The notes beneath the pieces were generated by a model. The model worked only from the letters and a program-made list of their open reading frames with translations. It made no database searches and was not told where the DNA came from. A stretch of DNA of 64,000 bases from Arachnia propionica (GTDB lineage: Bacteria > Actinomycetota > Actinomycetes > Propionibacteriales > Propionibacteriaceae), in assembly GCF_003859805.1 (NCBI RefSeq), contig NZ_RQZG01000018.1, forward strand, positions 1-64,000. The letters are read 5' to 3'. How positions within the stretch are numbered: the first letter of the stretch is position 1; each line of letters starts with the position of its first letter. Of this stretch, positions 41,760 to 51,713 are shown one piece after another. The translations under genes and the position numbers were made by a program.

Positions 41760-42352
41760 CAGGACTCCTTGCGGCGGGCGCCGTCGAGGGCGAGGCGGGT
41801 CAGCATCGCCGGGGAGGGCTGGTCGGGGCCGTGGTCGCTGTGGGCGTGCCCGAGCGCCAGGGTGAGCACGATGTGGGCGAACTCGGCGGGGGTGGGGACC
41901 AGTTCGGTCCCGAACGGGGTGAGGCGACGGCGGATCCAGGCCTTGAGGTCCGCGATGCGGTCACGCCACGTCTGCCAGGGCGTGCAGGCCGTGGTGTCGC
42001 GCGGGCTGGGGTCCTGGAAGGTCCCGGGATGCTTGAGCAGCTGCATGTTGGTGCGGGCGTAGTCGGCGATGGCGACGATGCAGCCCTCGACGGTGTCGTC
42101 GAGGGTGTGGGCCTCGGGCAGGTCCGCCAGGAGCGTGGCCAGCCGGGGCCCGGACAGCGTATCGGTGATGGTGGCGACGATGAGGTCGTCGCGGGTGGGG
42201 AAGACCCGGAACACGGTGCCCTCGGCGACCCCTGCGGCCTCGGCGACCTGCCTGGTGGTGACGTCGTGCCCGTGGTCGAGGATGAGGCGGTGGGTGACGG
42301 CGATCAGGGTCGCCCGTCGCTCGTCGGGAGGCATGGGGGTGGCGCGGGACAT
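41759..42352 (-). CDS. TetR-family repressor of the ABC exporter operon
   Basis: A 197-aa regulator. The N-terminal helix-turn-helix is DVTTRQVAEAAGVAEGTVFRVFPTRDDLIVATI (about 31-63). The C-terminal ligand domain is unrelated to other families, as usual. ATG 42352 is used; the GTG one codon earlier is possible. It overlaps the exporter gene by one base (TGATG). A perfect palindrome lies 17-34 bp upstream of the start and is the expected autoregulatory operator. Confidence 0.92.
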   Translation of the reverse strand: MSRATPMPPDERRATLIAVTHRLILDHGHDVTTRQVAEAAGVAEGTVFRVFPTRDDLIVATITDTLSGPRLATLLADLPEAHTLDDTVEGCIVAIADYARTNMQLLKHPGTFQDPSPRDTTACTPWQTWRDRIADLKAWIRRRLTPFGTELVPTPAEFAHIVLTLALGHAHSDHGPDQPSPAMLTRLALDGARRKES

Positions 42353-42368
42353 CACGTCGCCAAGTGTA

Positions 42369-42386
42369 TGAGTGAGTCCTCACTCA
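42369..42386. promoter_or_regulatory. TetR operator
   Basis: TGAGTGAG (42369-42376), TC spacer, CTCACTCA (42379-42386): perfect 8-bp palindrome of TetR-operator type, 17 bp before the tetR start. It also covers the stop of the AraC remnant. Confidence 0.75.
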
Positions 42387-42592
42387 CTCAATTCGGGGAG
42401 TCGTGATCGCCGCATGTCGGCTCGGTGCCACACCGAAATGGGCTTTGAAGGCGCGGCGGAACGCACTCGGGTCGTGGTAGCCGACGCGGTGCGCGGCCAC
42501 GTCGATCAGGACCCCGGCCCGGAGCATCCCGAGGGCCTGCACCAGTCGGTTCCTGGTGCGCCACTGCTGCAGGGTGCCGGCGGCGAGATGGT
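42384..42592 (-). pseudogene. AraC-family regulator remnant (C-terminal DNA-binding end)
   Basis: The minus-strand frame encodes HLAAGTLQQWRTRNRLVQAL, then VLIDVAAHRVGYHDPSAFRRAFKAHFGVAPSRH. This is the second helix-turn-helix and tail of an AraC protein. There is no start or N-terminal part; homology stops near 42592 where ABC-ATPase sequence on the other strand begins. It is a deletion remnant, probably of the regulator of the neighbouring transporter locus. Confidence 0.7.
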
Positions 42593-42593
42593 T

Positions 42594-43187
42594 GCTCGTC
42601 GGGTGACGGGGTCGGGGAAGTCGACACTGGCTCTCACCGTGGGAGGCATCCTGCGGCCCGGATCGGGGACGAGCCGGGTGGCGGCGCCGGGAGACCGGGT
42701 GCTGTCGGTGGCCCAGCAGGGACACGCGTTCGAGGGGACGCTGCGGGAGACCCTCACGCTGGCGGCACCCGGCTGCGATGATACGGGGATCGTCGCAGGG
42801 CTCCGGGAGATCGGGGCGGAGGTGCTGCTGCGGGAGTGCCCGGACGGGTTGGAGACCCGGCTCGGGGCGGGTCGGCATGCGTTGTCGTCGGCGATGGCGC
42901 AGTGCCTGGCACCGGCCAGGGTGCACCTGGCGGGGCCGGAGGTGGTCGTGCTGGACGAGGCGACGGCGGAGGCGGGCAGCGCGGACGCCCAGTGGCTGGA
43001 GGAGGTCGCGGAGGCGGTGCTGCGGGGGCGCTCGGCCCTGGTGGTGGCGCACCGGTTGTCGCAGGCGGCGGTCTGTGACCGGATCGTGGTGATGGCGAAG
43101 GGGCGGATCGTCGAGGAGGGGAGCCACGCCGAGTTGCTGGCGTCGCAGGGCCGCTATGCGGTGTTGTGGGAGATGTGGTTCGGGTGA
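42594..43187 (+). pseudogene. ABC transporter ATPase remnant
   Basis: About 198 codons of a half-transporter ATPase domain. Walker A is TGSGKSTLALTVGGIL, the Q-loop region SVAQQGHAFEGTLRETLTLAAPG. The signature has decayed to LSSAMAQ (expected LSGGQ). Walker B is VVVLDEATAEAG, and the end HRLSQAAVCDRIVVMAKGRIVEEGSHAELL is intact. The TM domain is missing. The open frame extends upstream only across antisense AraC sequence. It is likely a decayed exporter left by deletion. Confidence 0.7.
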
Positions 43188-43305
43188 TGGGGACGGGGTG
43201 TCGGATCGGGTGTCCCCTATCCGGGGGACCGCCGGGGTCCGGCAGGGCATTGATCCTGACCCCGGGGCGACGTAGCGTGGACGGTTCATCCATCAGGAGT
43301 TGCTC

Positions 43306-43569
43306 GTGTCCCAGTTGTACCTCGTCGAGGTTGTCCCCGCCACCAGCCAGCCGACCTTGGCGACGGTGGCTGACGTCGATCACCGGGTCACCGATGCCGG
43401 GGCGCAGGTCGTCGAGGTGCAGGTCTCCGATGCCGGAGGACACATCATGGCGCTCATCGAGGCCGATGGGGCGGACGTCGTCGTGGATGCCCTCGACGGG
43501 TTGGAGGCCCAGGCGGTCTCGGTGCCGTCGTCGAGGGAGGGGACCGGCGGGAGTGGGAACGCGGCGTGA
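43306..43569 (+). CDS. Small hypothetical protein
   Basis: An 87-aa acidic soluble protein. GTG 43306 is preceded by CAGGAG at six bases; a TTG two codons earlier is possible. A -10-like TAGCGT lies at ~43273. The sequence (QLYLVEVVPATSQPTLATVADVDHRVTDAGAQVVEVQV) suggests a small alpha/beta ferredoxin-like fold. No family recognised, no signal peptide. Confidence 0.55.
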   Translation: MSQLYLVEVVPATSQPTLATVADVDHRVTDAGAQVVEVQVSDAGGHIMALIEADGADVVVDALDGLEAQAVSVPSSREGTGGSGNAA

Positions 43570-43600
43570 CGGGGCACCGATCGGGGCGTAGGTTTGGCCC

Positions 43601-44068
43601 ATGATCCTTGTGTATCGGGGCTGGGGCGGTGCGGGGCTGGGACTTCCGCTGCTGGGCGCGGGGGTTGGGCTGGCCTGTGCGTCCGGTCTCGGGGTGGGCA
43701 CGCAGTGGTTCACGCTGGTCGCGGGGCTCGGGATCCTGCTGGGCGGGGTCGGCGCCTACCTGTTGGGGATGTGGCTGAACACGATGGGGCCGCGGCGCAG
43801 GGTCGCGGAGTTCGAGGCGTCGCGTCGCGCCCAGCTGCAGCAGCTGGTGGATGCGGGAGAGTTCCAGGTCTCGCCGGCGGCGCCTGACCCGTCGAGTCGT
43901 CGTGAGGGCCACGACCAGGTCGAGGCGTTGCTGGCCCGCGAGGTGCGCGACATCCGGCAGGCAACGAGCAACAACCACACCCTCTACGGCATCCCGATGC
44001 AGTTCTTCGGCCTCCTGGGAGTGGTCGTGGGAGTCGTGATCGTGGTCGCCGGGGTGATGGGCGGCTGA
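43601..44068 (+). CDS. Small membrane protein, three TM helices
   Basis: A 155-aa protein with two Gly-rich TM helices (about 11-28 and 35-58), a ~65-residue charged loop, and a final TM helix (about 130-152, GLLGVVVGVVIVVAGVMGG). ATG 43601 is six bases after a -10 TAGGTT (43589-43594), so it is probably leaderless. No family recognised. It is the last gene before the CRISPR trailer. Confidence 0.65.
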   Translation: MILVYRGWGGAGLGLPLLGAGVGLACASGLGVGTQWFTLVAGLGILLGGVGAYLLGMWLNTMGPRRRVAEFEASRRAQLQQLVDAGEFQVSPAAPDPSSRREGHDQVEALLAREVRDIRQATSNNHTLYGIPMQFFGLLGVVVGVVIVVAGVMGG

Positions 44069-44290
44069 AGTCCTGCCGATTGCTCTCCGTCACTGCTCAC
44101 AACGGACCGTGAGACAGCATTCCGTGGCGAGGCCGGGGGCAGTGTCCGATGAAGTTCTCCGTCCAAGTCTCGACCTGGCAGTCCTTCCGCTCTTGTGCTC
44201 CGGGTGTGAGCCACCGGAGGTGAAGAGCCAGTGGTGTTCCCGCAACGCGGGGAGCAACCTTGCGGCTGGTCTTTCGGAACCGGCCTTTCC
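44069..44290. other. CRISPR trailer region with an inverted repeat-like hairpin
   Basis: 222 bp between the membrane-protein gene and the leader-distal end of the array. At 44234-44259 the plus strand reads GTGTTCCC, then a short stem CCCGC/GCGGG, then GGAGCAACC. This resembles a type I-E repeat in the opposite orientation to the array. It may be a decayed repeat or a hairpin stopping array transcription. Confidence 0.35.
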
Positions 44291-47200
44291 TGTTCATCCC
44301 CGCTGGTGCGGGGAACATGGTCCCGCAGGGAAGCGCCGCCTGTCCAAGCTGGGATCATCCCCGCTGGTGCGGGGAACATTGGCAACCGTGGTGATGGCCA
44401 ATATCCTAGGACGGATCATCCCCGCTGGTGCGGGGAACATCGATCCGCACCATCAAATGGGCCGCCGATCTCCGGATCATCCCCGCTGGTGCGGGGAACA
44501 TGAGTTTCCAGTTGGTCAGGTCTTGCAGGTGGTGGGATCATCCCCGCTGGTGCGGGGAACATAAACAAGGGACTCACTGCTTGATGATCGATCCGGGATC
44601 ATCCCCGCTGGTGCGGGGAACATCCCGTCGGGACGATTCGTCGCATTGGGGGAGGGGGATCATCCCCGCTGGTGCGGGGAACATCCCTGCCCCCGGTAGC
44701 GGCGCTTCCAGATCTTGGGATCATCCCCGCTGGTGCGGGGAACATTTGCCGGGGAAAACCCTGGAGTGGGCGGTGTGCGGATCATCCCCGCTGGTGCGGG
44801 GAACATACCACACCCGCCCACGGCTGCCTCTTGAGCCGCGGATCATCCCCGCTGGTGCGGGGAACATGCGAGGATGCTGCGGAACTGGTCCGCGATGCCC
44901 GGATCATCCCCGCTGGTGCGGGGAACATAGGCGCGCCGGGGCGAAAACCTCGGGGTTGCGGGGATCATCCCCGCTGGTGCGGGGAACATTGGATCAGTGT
45001 CTTGCTCGACTGATCCCGAGTGGGATCATCCCCGCTGGTGCGGGGAACATCCGGACTGGCTGGCGAACCTGAGACCATCACACGGATCATCCCCGCTGGT
45101 GCGGGGAACATCCGGACTGGCTGGCGAACCTGAGACCATCACACGGATCATCCCCGCTGGTGCGGGGAACATCGTCGCGTGTCGCCGGGAGCGCATGACC
45201 TGGCGGGATCATCCCCGCTGGTGCGGGGAACATACTCGGGCCGCGTGGCTGGGGTCGATGCGGGCGGGATCATCCCCGCTGGTGCGGGGAACATCTGCTG
45301 GACGGGGCCGGGCGCCTCATCCAGCGAGGATCATCCCCGCTGGTGCGGGGAACATTGCTCAAGTCGGGTAAGGAAATGTGCCTTCAGGGGATCATCCCCG
45401 CTGGTGCGGGGAACATGGTGAAGGTGCGCTATCGCACCCGCCCGCTGCCGGATCATCCCCGCTGGTGCGGGGAACATGGGCGCGTCACGATCGGGGAAGT
45501 GGTGGTCACCGGATCATCCCCGCTGGTGCGGGGAACATTGCCCCATACTGGCACCCCTCCCGGAGACACCCGGATCATCCCCGCTGGTGCGGGGAACATC
45601 AGAAGGCTCGGGTCCAGATCATGATGGGTCCTGGATCATCCCCGCTGGTGCGGGGAACATTACCTCTCGGTTACTGGTCATGTCGTCGGACATGGATCAT
45701 CCCCGCTGGTGCGGGGAACATCCGGCATGGCTGTCAGACACGTTGTTGAATCGGGGATCATCCCCGCTGGTGCGGGGAACATGCCGGGCTGCTGGTCGGC
45801 GATCCAGACGTTGCGGGATCATCCCCGCTGGTGCGGGGAACATCGGAAATCCTCGGATGTATTTCAACGGGGACAAGGATCATCCCCGCTGGTGCGGGGA
45901 ACATGTGGTGACGATGGGCTCGGTCACCGGATACGCCGGATCATCCCCGCTGGTGCGGGGAACATATGTCAAGCCTCCAAACTGTGCAAGTCGTGCACGG
46001 ATCATCCCCGCTGGTGCGGGGAACATCGGGGAATGCCAACCGTGTCGGCCACCCAGTCCGGATCATCCCCGCTGGTGCGGGGAACATGACACCGCGGACA
46101 TGAGTGGCGTCAAGCAGCAGGGATCATCCCCGCTGGTGCGGGGAACATCAATCCGATCCATCGGATGGCCGAGGCAAGGAGGGATCATCCCCGCTGGTGC
46201 GGGGAACATTCCCGAGCCCGCCTGGGGACACGAGTGGATGACGGATCATCCCCGCTGGTGCGGGGAACATATCGACCCAGGGGGAGTCGGTGAGCGGGAT
46301 GCCGGATCATCCCCGCTGGTGCGGGGAACATTCAGCGATCTCGGCCTGAGAGGTCCCGTCGGCAGGATCATCCCCGCTGGTGCGGGGAACATAGGGCGGC
46401 GTACCGCTCGGCAGGATTCAGGTTGGGATCATCCCCGCTGGTGCGGGGAACATGTGACTCATGCGACCCTCACCATCACCAGCCCGGGATCATCCCCGCT
46501 GGTGCGGGGAACATTAGCCGACACCGGTTGCCTTCGCCAGCTTGCCGGGATCATCCCCGCTGGTGCGGGGAACATCCCCCGAGAGGGGAAGATCATCTAC
46601 CACGTCGTCGGATCATCCCCGCTGGTGCGGGGAACATGCGGCCGCGTATCCGGCGCGGCGCGACCTGATCGGATCATCCCCGCTGGTGCGGGGAACATGG
46701 CTGACACCATTTCGGTCCATGAGCACCACCACGGATCATCCCCGCTGGTGCGGGGAACATGAAGACTACACCGGGGCAGAAATCGAGGAGGACGGATCAT
46801 CCCCGCTGGTGCGGGGAACATATCGTCGGTCACGCCGAGCGCCAACACAAGGTGGGATCATCCCCGCTGGTGCGGGGAACATACCTGAGCAGCTACCCCG
46901 GATGGGGGTGAAACCGGATCATCCCCGCTGGTGCGGGGAACATCCACTCCGTCGGGGTGATCGTAATGAGGTTCCGGGATCATCCCCGCTGGTGCGGGGA
47001 ACATGAGCCCGTGAGGGCTGGTTGCAGGCATGGGTCATGGATCATCCCCGCTGGTGCGGGGAACATGATGAAACACTCCCGGACCTTGTCCCGCGCTTCG
47101 GATCATCCCCGCTGGTGCGGGGAACATGTCGACCGGCTCGGCCGGACCCAGAACGCCACCGGATCATCCCCGCTGGTGCGGGGAACATCTGCAAGGCAGC

Positions 47201-49751
47201 TTCTCGGAGCTTCCCCATGTCGGATCATCCCCGCTGGTGCGGGGAACATGCTGGACGACAACTCACCAGCATCATCAACGACGGATCATCCCCGCTGGTG
47301 CGGGGAACATGTTGCTCGCGGTGGAGAATCCGATCCAGCACCGGGATCATCCCCGCTGGTGCGGGGAACATGGTCTGCCCCAACGGCGTCAACGCGGTGA
47401 GGGCGGATCATCCCCGCTGGTGCGGGGAACATCGCCATCAACACCCCCACCGAGGGGACCGAGGGGGATCATCCCCGCTGGTGCGGGGAACATGTCCAGC
47501 CACCCGGCAACGCCCTCGACATCAGCGGATCATCCCCGCTGGTGCGGGGAACATCAGGCCGATGACCTGCCCCATCATCTCCCTGAGGGATCATCCCCGC
47601 TGGTGCGGGGAACATCCTCCCGGCCACCGGCAGCACAGACACCATCCAGGATCATCCCCGCTGGTGCGGGGAACATCGCCTCAGTGAGGTGATGCAGCTT
47701 GTTGCGGAGGGATCATCCCCGCTGGTGCGGGGAACATGGGACATGTCTGTCCAAACCGTTGTCGAGACCGGGATCATCCCCGCTGGTGCGGGGAACATGC
47801 GGCGTCCGCTGCATCAACCCGCACGATGAGGGGATCATCCCCGCTGGTGCGGGGAACATTGCGTGCCGGGTTTCCTGTCGAGGCCGTGGCGCGGATCATC
47901 CCCGCTGGTGCGGGGAACATGGGAACGTCCGTCCACGCGTGGCTTGCGGATGCGGATCATCCCCGCTGGTGCGGGGAACATCCAATGATTGGCGCGACAG
48001 CAGAGGGGGAAATGGGATCATCCCCGCTGGTGCGGGGAACATCGACCCCTCACCATCAGGCTGCGCACCTGCTACGGATCATCCCCGCTGGTGCGGGGAA
48101 CATCAACAACTCAAGAGGGGAGGTGAAACCGATGGAGGATCATCCCCGCTGGTGCGGGGAACATGCCCTCGAGCAGGCCGCGAAGGAGTCGAGAGGCGGA
48201 TCATCCCCGCTGGTGCGGGGAACATTGCTGTGCGTTGCTGTCGTAGGAGTTTCCGACCGGATCATCCCCGCTGGTGCGGGGAACATGGCTGACACTATTT
48301 CGTCCATGAGCACCACCACGGATCATCCCCGCTGGTGCGGGGAACATTTGATCGCACCCCAGACATTCCCGGCATAAGTCGGATCATCCCCGCTGGTGCG
48401 GGGAACATGGCCGGGGCCGGTCAGCGATCAGGCGGCCGGGGGGATCATCCCCGCTGGTGCGGGGAACATGTCGAGCTGCACGCCGACACCGACGGGGGAG
48501 AACGGATCATCCCCGCTGGTGCGGGGAACATGCATCGCTGCTGACCTCCATCGGCTCCGCTGATGGATCATCCCCGCTGGTGCGGGGAACATATCAGGCG
48601 CGTCGTCGGCATCAACCAGCAGGAGGGATCATCCCCGCTGGTGCGGGGAACATCGAAGACCAAGCTGCTGAACGTCGGCACCAGGAGGATCATCCCCGCT
48701 GGTGCGGGGAACATCCCTTCGGGCGCGCCGCCCCCAGCTCACGCGTCGGATCATCCCCGCTGGTGCGGGGAACATAGGGTGTGCCCGCTCCACTGTCCGA
48801 GGAGCCGCGGATCATCCCCGCTGGTGCGGGGAACATCCGGTCGGGCCGTTTCGTCCTTACGAGAAATACGGATCATCCCCGCTGGTGCGGGGAACATACA
48901 CTCAGTGGCACGCCACGCATCGCGGCGTCGGGATCATCCCCGCTGGTGCGGGGAACATGGGCAGGGCTGCGTCGCTCTGAGATCGCCACCCGGATCATCC
49001 CCGCTGGTGCGGGGAACATCCCCATCCCGACGTGCCCGCCGACCGGGCCGTCGGATCATCCCCGCTGGTGCGGGGAACATGCGGGTGGTCGTGCACGCGA
49101 CCTTGCCCACCGGGGATCATCCCCGCTGGTGCGGGGAACATTACGACGCCATCGTCGAGAACGTGGAAGAGTGGGGATCATCCCCGCTGGTGCGGGGAAC
49201 ATGGGTCCCCCGTGTCACGCCCCAGGGGCTGAGGGGGATCATCCCCGCTGGTGCGGGGAACATATGTCGGCGGAGGCGATGGCGACGCGGGGGCCGGGAT
49301 CATCCCCGCTGGTGCGGGGAACATACTACGAGCATCCAGCACAGGACAGCCTCGCCCGGATCATCCCCGCTGGTGCGGGGAACATGTCGGTGGAATCGTT
49401 GATGGTTTCATTGCTGTTGGATCATCCCCGCTGGTGCGGGGAACATGACGAATCGGGTCTGCAACTCCGGTGGCAACACGGATCATCCCCGCTGGTGCGG
49501 GGAACATACCTGGACGGTGAACTCCTGGTCGTCCGGCAGCGGATCATCCCCGCTGGTGCGGGGAACATCGGACGGGGGGCACTCCTGGCAGAGGCTGGCT
49601 AGGATCATCCCCGCTGGTGCGGGGAACATCGGCACGGTCGAACGTCGAATTGAGGGCGTTGAGGATCATCCCCGCTGGTGCGGGGAACATCAAGCGCCTG
49701 CACGCACTCAACAAGGCGGCCCTGGATCATCCCCGCTGGTGCGGGGAACAT
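44291..49751 (-). CRISPR. Type I-E CRISPR array, 90 repeats and 89 spacers
   Basis: 28-bp repeat (plus strand begins GGATCATCCCCGC and ends GCGGGGAACAT), period 61 bp. Intervals before repeats 39, 41, 46 and 70 are 62 bp, giving spacers of 33 or 34 nt. The 44291 repeat begins TGTT instead of GGAT, marking the leader-distal end. On the minus strand the repeat reads ATGTTCCCCGCACC..., the usual I-E transcript polarity, so transcription runs from ~49760 down to 44291. The stem is CCCCGC/GCGGGG. Repeats are otherwise essentially identical, pointing to an active array. Apparent ORFs inside (IIPAGAGN, SSPLVRGT patterns) are repeat translations. Confidence 0.98.
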
Positions 49752-49789
49752 ACTTGTTGACTAGGTACTATACCATGACGGGCCACGTT
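49752..49789 (-). promoter_or_regulatory. CRISPR leader and array promoter, unusually short
   Basis: Only 38 bp separate the first repeat from the cas2 stop. The segment is locally AT-rich and contains a minus-strand -10 TATAGT (49767-49772). Transcription would start about at 49760, just before the first repeat. The -35 would fall at the cas2 end. Any longer leader must overlap the cas2 3' coding end. Confidence 0.6.
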
Positions 49790-50149
49790 TTACGATGGGT
49801 TTCGTCTGGAGCGTAGCCAGCGGTAGCGGGAGGCCTTGGGCAGTGGGGCCTTGACCGCGGGTGAGGAGGTGTCGTTGGCTGGAGGACGCCTCAAGGTGAC
49901 GAAACCGTCGAGATCCACCGGAGTCCAGCGGTGACCCGAGTTCCGAATTTCAAATCCTTGTTCGTTTCGGGCTGGTAGAATCATGATCGCTGTCCCGTCC
50001 CGCAGTTCACTGGTTGTCAGCGACCACAATTCATCTCGTACCCGAGCAGATACTTTCCCGACAAAAACCCCGGGAGAGACCTCGAGAAGCCAGCGGGTGA
50101 GATGTCCTCTCAGGCCGGGAGGAACTTTGCTCAGTACCAGGACAATCAA
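49790..50149 (-). CDS. cas2: CRISPR-associated endoribonuclease/integrase subunit Cas2 (type I-E)
   Basis: A 119-aa Cas2e. TTG start at 50149 overlaps the cas1 stop (TTGA), giving (L)IVLVLSKVPPGLRGHLTRWLLEVSPGVFVGKVSARVRDELW, the typical Cas2e opening. Earlier in-frame codons lie inside cas1. With Cas1 it forms the spacer-integration complex. The C-terminal tail (~95-119) is basic and longer than in E. coli. The last gene of the operon, adjacent to the array leader. Confidence 0.95.
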   Translation of the reverse strand: MIVLVLSKVPPGLRGHLTRWLLEVSPGVFVGKVSARVRDELWSLTTSELRDGTAIMILPARNEQGFEIRNSGHRWTPVDLDGFVTLRRPPANDTSSPAVKAPLPKASRYRWLRSRRNPS

Positions 50150-51075
50150 AAATCCACCTCGCTGTAGTCGATACCTCCTGTCACCGCTCCCGCCTTGTCG
50201 TCCCACAGATGAATCACGTTGATGTCCCAGTCGATCTCATCATGAGGAAGGAGGAGCCGCTTGATGTCTCGGACACACCTTTCCAAGATCGTCCCCTCCC
50301 GCATCGCATCGCGTACCCGCCGACGCGTGTCCCCACTGATGTCGTCGGAACCCTGTGCAACTACGTCGAAGGCAATGGGGATGGTCACCTCGGCCTTGTA
50401 GAGGTCGGCAACGTCATAGATGAAGGCTCGGGAATGACCGGTGTGGATGAATCCCAGGCCTGGAGAGCACCCCAGCGAGACCACGACGGCATGTACGACC
50501 CCGTACAGACAGGAATGAGCCGCGGACAGCGCCTGATTGATCGGATCCGACGATTCGAAGACCAGCGGATCGTAGTCGCGTCTCTTCCACTCCACCCCGG
50601 TACGTTTCGACTCCTGCCGGTAGATGGAACGCACCCTGGCGCCCTCGCGTCCGCGAAGCTGCTGCATTGTGGTGCCCTCCACCACCTCGTCCGGGAACCG
50701 CCACTCGTACATCCGACGTGCAACGGCCAACCGCTTCCGTGTGTTTGACACCGCCTCGGCCTGAGCCTCCAGCAGGCGAGTCGAAGTGGCCAGGGGAGAT
50801 CCATGGGCGTAGTACCGCACCCCAGCCTCACCGACCCAGACGACAGTGACCCCGCACTGAGCCATCAACATCACGGCGTGATGTGTGACCCGGGTGCCCG
50901 GGCCGAGCAGGATCGCACTCACGGTTGCAGCCGGAACGTGGATGGTCCCGTTCTGGTCCGTTGCGGTGATCGCGTTGCTGTCTCGACTCACGGTGCAACG
51001 CTCCAGGTGGAGGAACGTCACCCGATCCTCCACCCGGAACAGTTGTTGCGATCGAGGAGGCGCTGTCCCCTTCAT
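50146..51075 (-). CDS. cas1: CRISPR-associated integrase Cas1 (type I-E)
   Basis: A 309-aa Cas1. Metal-binding residues correspond to Glu144 (RGREGARVRS), His211 (GFIHTGHSRAF) and Asp224 (YDVADLYK). The N-terminal beta domain begins after DRVTFLHLERCTV. ATG 51075 overlaps the cas6e stop by one base. It integrates new spacers at the leader end of the adjacent array. All catalytic residues are present, so adaptation is probably functional. Confidence 0.97.
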   Translation of the reverse strand: MKGTAPPRSQQLFRVEDRVTFLHLERCTVSRDSNAITATDQNGTIHVPAATVSAILLGPGTRVTHHAVMLMAQCGVTVVWVGEAGVRYYAHGSPLATSTRLLEAQAEAVSNTRKRLAVARRMYEWRFPDEVVEGTTMQQLRGREGARVRSIYRQESKRTGVEWKRRDYDPLVFESSDPINQALSAAHSCLYGVVHAVVVSLGCSPGLGFIHTGHSRAFIYDVADLYKAEVTIPIAFDVVAQGSDDISGDTRRRVRDAMREGTILERCVRDIKRLLLPHDEIDWDINVIHLWDDKAGAVTGGIDYSEVDF

Positions 51076-51713
51076 CAGATCCTGGCCAACGTCATGAGCC
51101 CGCAGCCGTATGCCTTGGCACGTCCGATGCCTTGGGTCAGGGCGAGCCGCAATTTGTCAGGATCAGTGATGGTGAGAACACCGTTGAAGGTGGCAGTTCC
51201 AATCGTGACAGTGCCGCCACCGCGACGGAAACGCTTGCTCTGATGCTCAGTCACCAAGAAATCCGGAGACTCCGGATTCCCGAAATCGATTCCCAGCTCT
51301 CCGGCACGACTCAGCAGCCAGTCGGTCTGCTGGGCGACGGTCACGTGGGCATAGATCTTGAACTTCTCTCCCGACCTCACCCTGTGGGTTGGATTCGCGG
51401 TCAGCCGGAACCCCCACTGCTGATCCTGTCCGAGAGAATCGAGAAGCCCGGAGTACCCCGCTGACTGCGTGGTCGGTTGGGTTGGCCATCCTGCCTGTTC
51501 CTCGATGTGAGTCAGGTCCGGACACCGTTCGCTCACGATGTACAGGGCTGGCCGCAACGGATCGTCGGAATCCAGACGCCACAACGGGCGTTGCTCCTCC
51601 GGGCCCGGCGGAAATCCCGAGAGAACCGCAGCATGCATTGCCTGTGGCGACAGGATGAGTTTTCGGGCGCCAGCCCGGCGGGCATTGAGGAAGGTACGTG
51701 TCAGAAACATCAT
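51075..51713 (-). CDS. cas6e: Cas6e (CasE/Cse3) pre-crRNA endoribonuclease
   Basis: A 212-aa RAMP protein that cuts within the repeat at the 3' base of the stem-loop and stays bound to it. Catalytic His27 lies in LSPQAMHAAVLSGF. The glycine-rich loop near the C-terminus is GIGRAKAYGCGLM. ATG 51713 overlaps the cas5e stop (ATGA). Part of Cascade. Confidence 0.96.
   Translation of the reverse strand: MMFLTRTFLNARRAGARKLILSPQAMHAAVLSGFPPGPEEQRPLWRLDSDDPLRPALYIVSERCPDLTHIEEQAGWPTQPTTQSAGYSGLLDSLGQDQQWGFRLTANPTHRVRSGEKFKIYAHVTVAQQTDWLLSRAGELGIDFGNPESPDFLVTEHQSKRFRRGGGTVTIGTATFNGVLTITDPDKLRLALTQGIGRAKAYGCGLMTLARI

Noticed and set aside
44312-49816. Dozens of plus-strand open frames across 44.1-49.8 kb with repeating IIPAGAGN or SSPLVRGT peptides
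   Set aside because: They are translations of CRISPR repeats; 61-bp periodicity shifts frame each unit and no start, codon bias or ribosome-binding site supports them.
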